A DNA stretch of 26,197 nt from Corallochytrium limacisporum. Taxonomy: Eukaryota; Opisthokonta. Position 1 is the stretch's first letter. Every line of letters starts with the position of its first letter. Shown here piece by piece: positions 10,476-17,923 of the stretch. Both the position numbers and the translations under genes were made by a program. The stretch is from the NCBI GenBank assembly GCA_002811645.1, contig PDIP01000130.1:41775-67971 (forward strand). The letters are read 5' to 3'. The notes under the pieces are model-generated. The model did no database searches and was not told the DNA's origin. It was given only the letters and a program-made list of their open reading frames with translations.

Positions 10476-11789
10476 ATGGGGGTAAAGCGGGCAGCATCGC
10501 CCGCAGATGGCCAAGGGACGGCAGTGACCACTCACAAGCGTCAGCCTATACAAGGACAAGATGCAACCTCTGGAGCTACCGCGGACCACAACAGTATATG
10601 GGAACTCCTGGACTCATTCATGCGCGAGTGTTTGAAGGAAATGGGCTTTGATACCCTCGAATTGGCGGCACGAATCACTTTAGATCCCAGTCGAGTGGCC
10701 GAGCGCACAAACATCTATGCCATTGAACGCATCTTGAGGGATGAGGCAGCTGAAGACAGCACATTCTTACCAAACCTTGGAGCACCACGGTCCCTGGCCA
10801 ACAGTGGAGCCCGTTTCCACTTTAGACCGGGACACATTGCCCAGCTAGAGAACTTTCTGGCGGCCATTGAAGAGGCAGGCTTATCATCGCGTTCATCGAC
10901 GCTGATGAGAACATCATCTTCGAGTACATTGGCGAAATCTGGGATGCCAGTGAGTGCAGGTGCTGCTGATCCAGTAGGCGCACCCTCGCCTGGTGCTGTC
11001 GCAAACAACAACCACACACCCCACGCTGTGCCTGCAGCACCACAGAGTCAACACTGGCAACCTGGTACCCCTGTCGACCACTCACAACAAGCACAGTCCA
11101 CACATGGCGGCAACGGCCCTGAGGCAGTACCTGTGGGCCCAACCGCCACTTACGGCGTTCCACCTGCCTCTTCGGGGCACACAGCAGTAGCTGGAATCGC
11201 GCACTATCACCATTATCCGAGCCACCATGGTACCAGTAGTGGCGGCAGCACTGCTGCAACGCCCATGGTTGGCGGCCATGCCTACACTGCCGGCACGGAT
11301 GCAGACCGTAGGCGGTGGCGGGTTGTGCCTGTGCGCTCCAACACGGCGGGAGGCCCTGGGCTCCAGCGCGTGCACTATGCGAACGCTCCATTAGACAATG
11401 CTGATATGCGCAACCGCGTGACGGAGTTAGTGGCCACTCAGGTGCAGCTGCATATTGCACAGAACTTTGATGAGCACTGGGTCCTCGGAACCGACTATCG
11501 CCTGGATCTCTTTGCCAATCCAAACGCACCTGACCGTCTATGTGCTGCAATAGACTGCAAGTGCGGTGCTAAATGCAGCCTCGGGTGGCAGACGAATTCT
11601 AAGCCGGCAATGGGCAATTTTCACCGTCACACCAAAGCCTGCCGTGCCATTGATGAGCAGAAGCGCAAGGCCTACTTTGCAAAGAAGAACAAGTTCAGTA
11701 CCACCGGCAAATCGCCTGGTCACACAAATCTGACAACTATTGCCTCGTCCCGGGACCGACCGGCAACTACAGCCAGTGGTGTGGATTGA
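10476..11789 (+). CDS. Unrecognised protein with C-terminal C2HC-like zinc-binding block
   Basis: A 437-residue protein I do not recognise as a whole. Residues about 40-95 look helical and charged (SIWELLDSFMRECLKEMGF). A long low-complexity linker follows (about 140-275), rich in Ser, Gly, Ala, Thr, Pro and His, with a His cluster at 243-251. A compact C-terminal region (about 278-390) looks like a folded domain: a basic RRRWRVVPVRS start, a helical stretch, and then a cysteine/histidine block C361-x-C363-x3-C367 ... N381-F-H383-R-H385-x3-C389. The spacing recalls BED-like or other C2HC fingers that end in NFxRHxKxC. A lysine-rich tail (396-406) could be a nuclear signal. Zinc binding and a nuclear, possibly DNA-binding role are inference. 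The ATG has G at -3 and G at +4. It shares direction with UBA1 and YIPF6 but nothing links their functions. Confidence 0.75.
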   Translation: MGVKRAASPADGQGTAVTTHKRQPIQGQDATSGATADHNSIWELLDSFMRECLKEMGFDTLELAARITLDPSRVAERTNIYAIERILRDEAAEDSTFLPNLGAPRSLANSGARFHFRPGHIAQLENFLAAIEEAGLSSRSSTLMRTSSSSTLAKSGMPVSAGAADPVGAPSPGAVANNNHTPHAVPAAPQSQHWQPGTPVDHSQQAQSTHGGNGPEAVPVGPTATYGVPPASSGHTAVAGIAHYHHYPSHHGTSSGGSTAATPMVGGHAYTAGTDADRRRWRVVPVRSNTAGGPGLQRVHYANAPLDNADMRNRVTELVATQVQLHIAQNFDEHWVLGTDYRLDLFANPNAPDRLCAAIDCKCGAKCSLGWQTNSKPAMGNFHRHTKACRAIDEQKRKAYFAKKNKFSTTGKSPGHTNLTTIASSRDRPATTASGVD

Positions 11790-12402
11790 GGACATCGCCT
11801 TTCGTTAAGAAAAACCTGAAACATATAAACATCACTGTGAATAGCGAAAAGACTATTTCGTGCCAATAGCAACGATGATGAACACTGTGCAAACGTAAAT
11901 GACTACTACATTCGTATTCCCCACCAGCTTTCCCCCAAGCAATTTAAATAGGCCCCCAACGGAATCGGATCCTCGAAAGACGGAAAGGGAGACCTAACCC
12001 ATATCGCACTGGAGAAAGGGAAACTCAGTGATTGTGTGTGTTGTGTGTGCGCGGGCAGCGGATTCTTGCGGGACTGAAATCAGCGCCCCGGCTCGGAAAG
12101 GAGGGCCCAGAGCGCGCCCAATGGTCGGGCAATGGTTAAGTAAAGGAGGGCGGTGCCACGGAGTGGCTGTTTCCACTGTGTTTTGGCAAAGGGATATGAC
12201 AGCTGGGAGACACCTGGGCAGGTAGGTCAGGAAGAGTGGGTATAGAACATGAAGCGACTTTACAGTGCATAACTATTCATGCATTGTGTGTTAATCAAGT
12301 TGCGACCAAAAGCTTCGGGTGTGACAGAGTCCAACCATTTTTGTTAACCCCCCATACCCTAAAGCAAAGTCGATATAGCACACTCACATATACCCAAGAA
12401 TC
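11790..12402. other. Intergenic region upstream of YIPF6
   Basis: AT-rich to about 11950, then more GC-rich with a (GT)n-like patch near 12030-12050. Three C-runs at about 11920-11960 are too far apart to make a strong quadruplex. No gene is evident. It should hold the 3' end of the zinc-binding protein transcript and the YIPF6 promoter. Confidence 0.45.
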
Positions 12403-13017
12403 ATGACACAGTATTCGGGAGTGAGTGGTGAGATGGCCCAGGGTGAAATGCAGCAAGGTGGTTTGGATGCTGGAACTCTGGATGAGCCCATCTTGGATAC
12501 AGTGAAGCGTGACGTGTACATGGTTCTGACAAAATTCAAGTACGTGCTCAAACCCGCACCTGGTGATAAGAATTTGCTTCATGATTGGGATCTGTGGGGT
12601 CCTTTGATCCTTTGCATTACTCTGGCCATTTCGCTACGTGGAGGAGCCAAGGAAGGACAGGAAGGTCTAGTTTTCTCCGGAATTTTTGTTATTGTCTGGT
12701 GTGGCGCTGGCATAGTTACTTTGAATGCGCGGTTGCTGGGGGGTACACTTAGTTTCTTCCAGAGCGTCTGCGTGCTCGGGTACTGCATCTTGCCCCTGAC
12801 CATCGCAGCACTGCTGAACTTCCTGATGGCCTTGAGCTGGGTAACGTACTACATTATCAGACCCATCCTGATCCTTCTGGCTCTGATCTGGAGCATTTAT
12901 GCCAGTCTGGGTTTCCTCGGAGTGACACAACCTCCGAACCGCAAGGCTCTCGCCGTGTATCCAATCTTTTTGTTTTACTTTGTCATTGCATGGCTGGTGC
13001 TTATACAACCACGGTAG
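12403..13017 (+). CDS. YIPF6: YIPF6/Yip4-type Golgi membrane protein
   Basis: A 204-residue Yip1-domain protein of the YIPF6 (yeast Yip4) branch. These proteins sit in Golgi membranes, pair with other Yip members and help with Rab GTPase-linked vesicle traffic. A hydrophilic cytosolic N terminus (1-60) is followed by five membrane segments at about 65-79, 88-107, 119-141, 153-172 and 182-201. The family signature DLWGP lies at 63-67, the SFFQSVCVLGYCILPL block at 117-132 and the AVYPIFLFYFVI block at 184-195; these are close to the animal and plant YIPF6 forms. Start ATG has A at -3. The gene ends 177 bases from the end of the oppositely transcribed RHL1-like gene. Confidence 0.93.
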   Translation: MTQYSGVSGEMAQGEMQQGGLDAGTLDEPILDTVKRDVYMVLTKFKYVLKPAPGDKNLLHDWDLWGPLILCITLAISLRGGAKEGQEGLVFSGIFVIVWCGAGIVTLNARLLGGTLSFFQSVCVLGYCILPLTIAALLNFLMALSWVTYYIIRPILILLALIWSIYASLGFLGVTQPPNRKALAVYPIFLFYFVIAWLVLIQPR

Positions 13018-13194
13018 TTTGATCAACAATTCTTTTTCGACACTTGAAACATGATAGGAAACACATCCATTACAGAAATCTCACTCACTCAACATTTGTC
13101 ACATCACAGACTGATTGGCTTTTGCCATCGGGTATTCCCTTTATACACATAAACGAAGAGACTGACTTTCCAATAGGTTAGAGAATGTCATGAT

Positions 13195-14352
13195 TCACTC
13201 TCCATCATCTGAGTCCTCCAGGTCCAACAGCATGGGTCTCTTTTTACTCTCACCGCCAACTGCAGCGGCCGCCGGTGCTGGGGCAGCCTTCGACGGCGAA
13301 GCGAACGCAAGCAACGACACCGGTGCCGCCGTCTCGCCAGTCTTTGCAACGCCTCCACTCCCAAAAAGGCCTCCGCCACCACCGCTGAAGAGCTTTCTAC
13401 TAGCAGCAGCGGCCGCAGCAGAGGCACCTGTCGCGGCCCCGCCGGCCGTGGTAGCCGCCTGTGCTTTGGATGGAGACTTCCGGACTGAAGGACTCCATTT
13501 CTTTTGGGACTCGGAGATCGATGCCACTCCTGCTGTCTTGCCTGGGGCCTTGCTCTCTGGTATTACTGATGAGAACAAAGCGGCTCTTTTCGCGGGTGGT
13601 GGACCAGTGGTCGATGCAGGCCTGTACCCTTCAGCCTCGTCCTCTCTTTCTGGGCGTTTCGTGCCTCCCAAAGCCTTTCCCAATGTCTCGCTGAAATCCC
13701 ACTCTACAAAGTCATGCTTCTCCCGGAACTGGTCGCCTTCTTCAGCGCCAATATTCATGGCACGGGTGACAGTGCCATCGCTCTCATCGATGAGATCTTT
13801 GGGCAGGGACATGGGTTCGTCCAGCGGGTTTTCTTCGGCAGTGCCGAGGTAAACGCACCGTGTGAAGACTACAACATCTCTGAAGATACCGTCGATTAGC
13901 ATACCGGTATTGCCGCTCGGGACGGTGGTGATTAAATTGCGCTTAAGATGCACAAGTGTGCCAGAGAACCTTAGTCGTTGTTTACCGAATAGTTCAATCG
14001 TCATTTCCGGATTGGGTGTGTTCATCTTGGCCAGCTTGCCAATGGATTCCCCACCGATCGGTTCAAATTTCCCCGGGAACGCAAAGAGGAATCTCTTCTT
14101 GTTGCTACTTTTCTTTACAATGTCCTTGCCATCCATCTGTGTAAGATGCTTGGGAATGTCAATGCCATCATCACCTTCAGTGACAGTGGCGGTCGTCCTG
14201 CTCAGAAACAGGTGGTTGCCCAAGGCTTCCTTTTGGATTTCTTTCGAGAACTGTTCCTGGCGTTGTTTGGCCAGCTTCTCTTCTTCCATTTCATGATTGG
14301 CACTGTCGACAGCAGCAGTCGCCAAAGTTTTCTCTTTCTTAGGTGCTGGCAT
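13195..14352 (-). CDS. RHL1: RHL1-like topoisomerase VI accessory subunit
   Basis: A 385-residue protein whose middle (about 45-190) matches plant ROOT HAIRLESS 1, also called HYP7. RHL1 is a nuclear DNA-binding subunit of the plant topoisomerase VI complex (with TOP6A, TOP6B and BIN4/MID) needed for endoreduplication. Key blocks: HLFLSRT (47-53), IVKKSSNKKRFLFAFPG (78-94), LRFSGTLVHLKRNL (127-140) and VVFTRCVYLGTAEENP (161-176), then PKDL at 184-187. The C-terminal half is low-complexity and basic with Ala and Gly runs, as in plant RHL1, and ends in an acidic tail (LLDLEDSDDGE, 375-385). The ATG is in CACCATGC. A perfect-context two-codon uORF lies 42 bases upstream. Assignment to RHL1 rests on motif recall, not a search; the topoisomerase VI role here is inference. 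Confidence 0.85.
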   Translation of the reverse strand: MPAPKKEKTLATAAVDSANHEMEEEKLAKQRQEQFSKEIQKEALGNHLFLSRTTATVTEGDDGIDIPKHLTQMDGKDIVKKSSNKKRFLFAFPGKFEPIGGESIGKLAKMNTPNPEMTIELFGKQRLRFSGTLVHLKRNLITTVPSGNTGMLIDGIFRDVVVFTRCVYLGTAEENPLDEPMSLPKDLIDESDGTVTRAMNIGAEEGDQFREKHDFVEWDFSETLGKALGGTKRPEREDEAEGYRPASTTGPPPAKRAALFSSVIPESKAPGKTAGVASISESQKKWSPSVRKSPSKAQAATTAGGAATGASAAAAAASRKLFSGGGGGLFGSGGVAKTGETAAPVSLLAFASPSKAAPAPAAAAVGGESKKRPMLLDLEDSDDGE

Positions 14353-14394
14353 GGTGGGCTATAGCTCTTGTGGTCCGCCGATGCTTTCGTCCGC

Positions 14395-14403
14395 TCAAAC
14401 CAT
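14395..14403 (-). promoter_or_regulatory. Two-codon uORF (Met-Val-stop) upstream of RHL1-like gene
   Basis: On the minus strand GCCATGG opens ATG-GTT-TGA, 42 bases before the main ATG. The context is stronger than that of many main starts here. It matters only if the transcript begins upstream of it, which the sequence cannot show. Confidence 0.4.
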
Positions 14404-15020
14404 GGCTGCTATTCTTGGTGTCATTCACTATGTTTGTTCCTCGCAAAGTTCGTATTCGGTCAGGTACAGCTGAATAGCATTGATCCTCCTTCACAGAAAT
14501 AGCACGTCTCTAGACAAGCCAACTAGGATTCCCATCCAAGAAAACGGTGGCGGATGTGAATTCGACTTATGCCAGTGTTTTGTCTGGTGCGTGTTGTCTC
14601 GGGCAGGCCAGCCATCGGCTTTTTCTTTTCGCGCCCGTACTCCCTCCCAGAATTCGGTGCTGGAAAGAAAAGGGAGCGGGGGCCTGCCTGGAGGCGTAGG
14701 GATAATCCGGTTTCCACTTTCCGGGTGAATGTGACGAAGGGTTCTGCTCAGAAACTCACCACCTCATGACTGGAAGGGATACGGAAGTAGATACCCATCA
14801 TCTGGTCAGGGAGGACTGCCTCTGTAAAGCAGTACAGCAGTGGGTGCAGAGGTTCAATCCAGTACCATACCAGCACTTATCTGCCAAGAGAAGCCATTGA
14901 AAGTTGCTTAAGCTCGAGATCAAGAGCAGCATCAGTGAAAGTGAGCGAAATCTGTAATAATTGTAGAAATACGTTCTTTATTTGTACCGGTTGATTGTCT
15001 ACTATGCATCACTGATCAAT
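14404..15020. other. Intergenic region between RHL1-like and COX23-like genes
   Basis: About 620 bases holding the RHL1-like promoter and the 3' end of the COX23-like transcript. It has modest G-runs near 14675-14700. GGTTCAATCC near 14851-14860 looks like a tRNA B-box, but the flanks do not form a T-arm. No gene is supported. Confidence 0.45.
14977..14982 (-). promoter_or_regulatory. Poly(A) signal of COX23-like gene
   Basis: AATAAA on the minus strand about 40 bases past the stop codon. A second AATAAA overlaps the stop codon itself (15020-15025), so cleavage could also follow very soon after the stop. Confidence 0.6.
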
Positions 15021-15257
15021 TTATTCTTCCCCAAGCCAACGGGCTCTCCGATGTTCCCTGAGACTGGTAGAGTACATGCGCTGGCACTCCTTGTACTCTT
15101 CAAAGACCCTTTCGCATGCAGTCCGATCATAATCATTCATGTCCAGGCATTTGTAGCTTGCTTCTCGGAACTCGTCGCAAGGACCAGCCGCTGCCTTGCG
15201 CTTTCCTGGGTCCTGGTTGCGGACAACTTTGCGCGGTTTGTATTCTGACTCACCCAT
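15021..15257 (-). CDS. COX23: Twin-CX9C protein, COX23/CHCHD7-like
   Basis: A 78-residue protein with two CX9C pairs, C27-x9-C37 and C48-x9-C58. This CHCH (coiled-coil-helix) pattern is oxidised by the Mia40/Erv1 relay in the mitochondrial intermembrane space. The stretch KCLDMNDYDRTACERVFEEYKEC is close to yeast Cox23 and human CHCHD7 (CLDxNNYDRxxC...YxxC), which act in cytochrome c oxidase assembly or copper handling. Length fits CHCHD7 (85 residues). There is no N-terminal presequence, as expected for a Mia40 substrate. The N terminus is basic and the C-terminal tail is Arg-rich. Start ATG has G at +4 but C at -3, the weakest context in the window. COX23 rather than another small CHCH protein (for example a CMC type) is likely but not certain. 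Confidence 0.88.
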   Translation of the reverse strand: MGESEYKPRKVVRNQDPGKRKAAAGPCDEFREASYKCLDMNDYDRTACERVFEEYKECQRMYSTSLREHRRARWLGEE

Positions 15258-15706
15258 TGGTCCTTCGTTATTTACTTGGGCGTAAATTCAATAGTACGTA
15301 GGAGGAAGGATTTGCTACAATCATCTAGTAGTGTTTCATAGCTTAACCGTGCCCAGACAAACAGTAAGTCATACCGGGCGCACCATTCCTCCGGGAGCGG
15401 TGGATTCGTCACCTGCACTGGGGGATGACCGTCGGGGACCACCGCCGAGAGCAGGCCCCGAGAGAGGTTAAGGGGTGGGGGAGGGAAGGGGAATGATGTC
15501 TGCAGCTGTGCGGAGACCAGTTGGGAATAGAACCAGGCAGGGGGTTTACACTACAGGAAACACTACAGCTTAACAATGAGACCGAAGGACTATGATCACG
15601 CTTGCATACGCGGTAGGGCAGTTCTTTAATTTTTCTTGAACAGGATGGGATTCTAATGCATGGAAAGAGAGCGAGAGAGTACGCTTGGGAGAGAACTGGA
15701 TTCCTG
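15258..15706. other. Intergenic region between COX23-like and ZPR1 genes
   Basis: 449 bases between two co-directional minus-strand genes. It carries the COX23-like promoter, a strong plus-strand G-quadruplex candidate at 15472-15491, and a minus-strand ATTAAA (plus tttaat at 15625-15630) about 77 bases past the ZPR1 stop that may be its poly(A) signal. No gene is visible. Confidence 0.5.
15472..15491 (+). other. Strong G-quadruplex candidate
   Basis: Four G-runs of 4, 5, 3 and 4 bases separated by loops of only 1, 1 and 2 bases. Loops this short are known to give very stable parallel quadruplexes. The G-rich strand is the template strand for the minus-strand ZPR1 transcript, some 135 bases past its likely poly(A) signal. 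Confidence 0.75.
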
Positions 15707-17149
15707 TCATCCCTTCACATCAACCTGTTCTTCTTCATCGTCCTCCTTGAGAGCATTCACCCCTGACTTATAATCCTCGTAGTTCTCAGTCTTCATGTCT
15801 GCAACGCCGAGCTCAATGTTTTGCTCGGGACTCCGCTCGTACTCTTCAATGGTCATCTCTGGGTCAGGGTCCGGGGCGTATAGGTTCTGTACGTGCGAGT
15901 TACCAGCCATGTCATCGAGAATGAGAGTAAATGGAGTGTTGCCTTCCTTGATCTTCTCTAGATCGCTGAACAGCTTGTCAAACTTCGTCTTGGTCTCCTT
16001 CTGATCCTGAGCAGCAGAGTCACCGAAGCCAAATGGGTTGGCCTTGCCTAGGTTTTCCTTGAAATCATCCAATAGACCCTCAATGGTGGTGAATTTTCCA
16101 CCCAGAGTACCTGGTCCCGCATACATACCTATTTCCGGAATCTCCACGCTTGCGTCCGGTCCCTTTAGAATATCACGGGCCAGATCATCCTCGTTGGTAA
16201 TCTTCAAGGTGATTTTGCGTCCCTTCGGCTCGATTCCACCACCAGCCTTTACTTCGTTGCTCTTGTATCCACAGTGGTCACAGTTCTGGGCAAAGAGGAC
16301 AACTTCCTTGAAGTACGGGATGTCTACGAGCTTCATACGAACATCAGTATCCTTGCCACAGCTTGTGCATGGCTGGTGGAAGGTCATGACTTCGTCCCGC
16401 CCGATGCGACCCACGTCACCGCGGTCAAACTCAGCCTCCTGCTCCTCTCTCATTCGCGCAGCATCATCGTCTGTAATCAGCCCCAACTGCTGTAACTGGT
16501 CTACATTGCGGTTGTACTCAACCACTTTGCGACGCGGATGATCCTTTGGTGCCATTGGATTCTCCAGATAACTATTTCCGGCAGGATCGTCAATAATCAG
16601 AGTAAACGGTTCCTTGACGTCCTTCAATGCTCGAATCTTGGAAATGAATTCGTCTATCTGTGCCGCGATATTCTCATCCTGAGCACGACGCAGGGGCTGT
16701 AGACCTTCCAAATCACTGGCAGCCTTCTCAATCAAACCTTCAACGTTGGTAATGACACCCTTCTGAGTATTTGGAGGGATCTCAAACTGAAGCTCTGGTA
16801 TGCTCACGGTGGCACTATCGCTTTTCACCACCTGCAGATCCATGTCCTCCACCTCAGTTATCTTGTAAGTGATCTTCATACCCTTCTCGGCCACTACACC
16901 ACCACTCTGGACCTCTTGGTTACGATATCCACAGTGCGGGCAATCGAAGGCCATAACTATAACCTCTTTGAAGAAGGGAATCTTGGTGAGCATCAACCTC
17001 GTCGTACCCTGCTCATGACAGTTCATGCACAGACTAGGGATCTCCGCCGGTCCAGCATCCGGATTCAAATCTACATATATGGGCTCAGGGGCCTGTGTCA
17101 TGGTTGCTTCTCCAGAACCCTGAGTATGATGATGGTCTCCTTCAGCCAT
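15707..17149 (-). CDS. ZPR1: Zinc finger protein ZPR1
   Basis: A 480-residue double zinc-finger protein. ZPR1 is an essential, conserved factor that binds eEF1A and assists its folding, and in animals shuttles to the nucleus after growth signals. It is built from two tandem modules. Zinc finger 1 has C41-x2-C44 and C70-x2-C73, and finger 2 has C261-x2-C264 and C290-x2-C293; each spans the IPFFKEV/IPYFKEV core and a CxHCGY ending. Each is followed by a beta-rich domain with the hallmark FTLIIDDPAGNS (182-193) and FTLILDDMAGNS (407-418). The C-terminal DMKTENYED block (451-459) and an acidic tail complete the family pattern. The ATG at 17149 has A at -3 and G at +4; the frame stays open 13 codons upstream but without another ATG. 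It is divergent to the hydrolase gene. Confidence 0.97.
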   Translation of the reverse strand: MAEGDHHHTQGSGEATMTQAPEPIYVDLNPDAGPAEIPSLCMNCHEQGTTRLMLTKIPFFKEVIVMAFDCPHCGYRNQEVQSGGVVAEKGMKITYKITEVEDMDLQVVKSDSATVSIPELQFEIPPNTQKGVITNVEGLIEKAASDLEGLQPLRRAQDENIAAQIDEFISKIRALKDVKEPFTLIIDDPAGNSYLENPMAPKDHPRRKVVEYNRNVDQLQQLGLITDDDAARMREEQEAEFDRGDVGRIGRDEVMTFHQPCTSCGKDTDVRMKLVDIPYFKEVVLFAQNCDHCGYKSNEVKAGGGIEPKGRKITLKITNEDDLARDILKGPDASVEIPEIGMYAGPGTLGGKFTTIEGLLDDFKENLGKANPFGFGDSAAQDQKETKTKFDKLFSDLEKIKEGNTPFTLILDDMAGNSHVQNLYAPDPDPEMTIEEYERSPEQNIELGVADMKTENYEDYKSGVNALKEDDEEEQVDVKG

Positions 17150-17923
17150 TGTCGCGGTTACTCTGTTTCTATGACCAAATACAAACACTAATCAATGGTT
17201 GACACAGACAAGATAGTATGCTCTGCGTGAGTTTTCAGCATCAAATAGCAGCTGGCAGACAACAGATGACGTACATGGGTCCCTTGTTCAGAAGGACTGG
17301 GCTCATGAAGAGTGACTGACCCAGGACCGGTTCGGCACACCCACCACGCGAGTCCGTCTCTCCGCCACCCGAAGAGGGAATTGTGTGAGAGTTCCTCACG
17401 AACGGCCGCGAAAGGTCGGGAAGGTTTGCCCCCGTCTGGCCTTATGGCTCGTACCTCGAAGGAGCTGAAATGAACCCCAGCGGGGGCGGGGGAGGGAGCA
17501 ATTTTCGCGATTTGTGCTTGAAGTTGCTTCCCTGTGGGCCGGGCCTCACTGGCTACCCATCTGGCAGTGTGTGCCAATACCAAACGGGACACCCGCTCCC
17601 GCTGTGGGAGCTCTGAATTCAACTAATTCTCGAAATGTAGGGTTTCAGTTTCAATTCTAGATGACCCGTAGAAGGGTCCGTAGGAGAGAGTGTGAGCGGG
17701 AAGAGATTAGGACGCGTGCCCGGGTGACGAAGAAGTTCAGGCGTGTGTAAGACCCCTACGAGATTCGTGGGTGAGTTTATCTCTCTGGTGAAGATACTTA
17801 ATGAACATATCATGTTCTGTGTCCTTCCAAAGTAGGACCGTACACCAGTGCCAGCCATTACTGTCAGTGGCCACCTCGCAGGGACGAAAGTGGAGGTTAA
17901 TAGAAGCAGCGGAGGACAGAACC
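17150..17923. other. Divergent promoter region between ZPR1 and hydrolase genes
   Basis: 774 bases between the two starts. A G-rich patch (runs of 5, 5 and 3) lies at 17482-17496, and a 6-bp-stem hairpin (GCTCCC/GGGAGC, 5-base loop) at 17595-17611. A minus-strand ORF at 17188-17622 lacks an ATG and is not a supported gene. Confidence 0.45.

Noticed and set aside
14851-14860. GGTTCAATCC resembling a tRNA B-box
   Set aside because: The flanking bases do not form the five-pair T stem and no A-box or acceptor stem fits.
17595-17611. Six-base-pair hairpin in the ZPR1/hydrolase spacer
   Set aside because: Short stem that could arise by chance; no T-run or other terminator or binding-site feature, and this is a promoter region.
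17188-17622. 144-codon minus ORF upstream of ZPR1
   Set aside because: No ATG start (begins at TTG) and the content looks random; ZPR1 itself has a good ATG at 17149.
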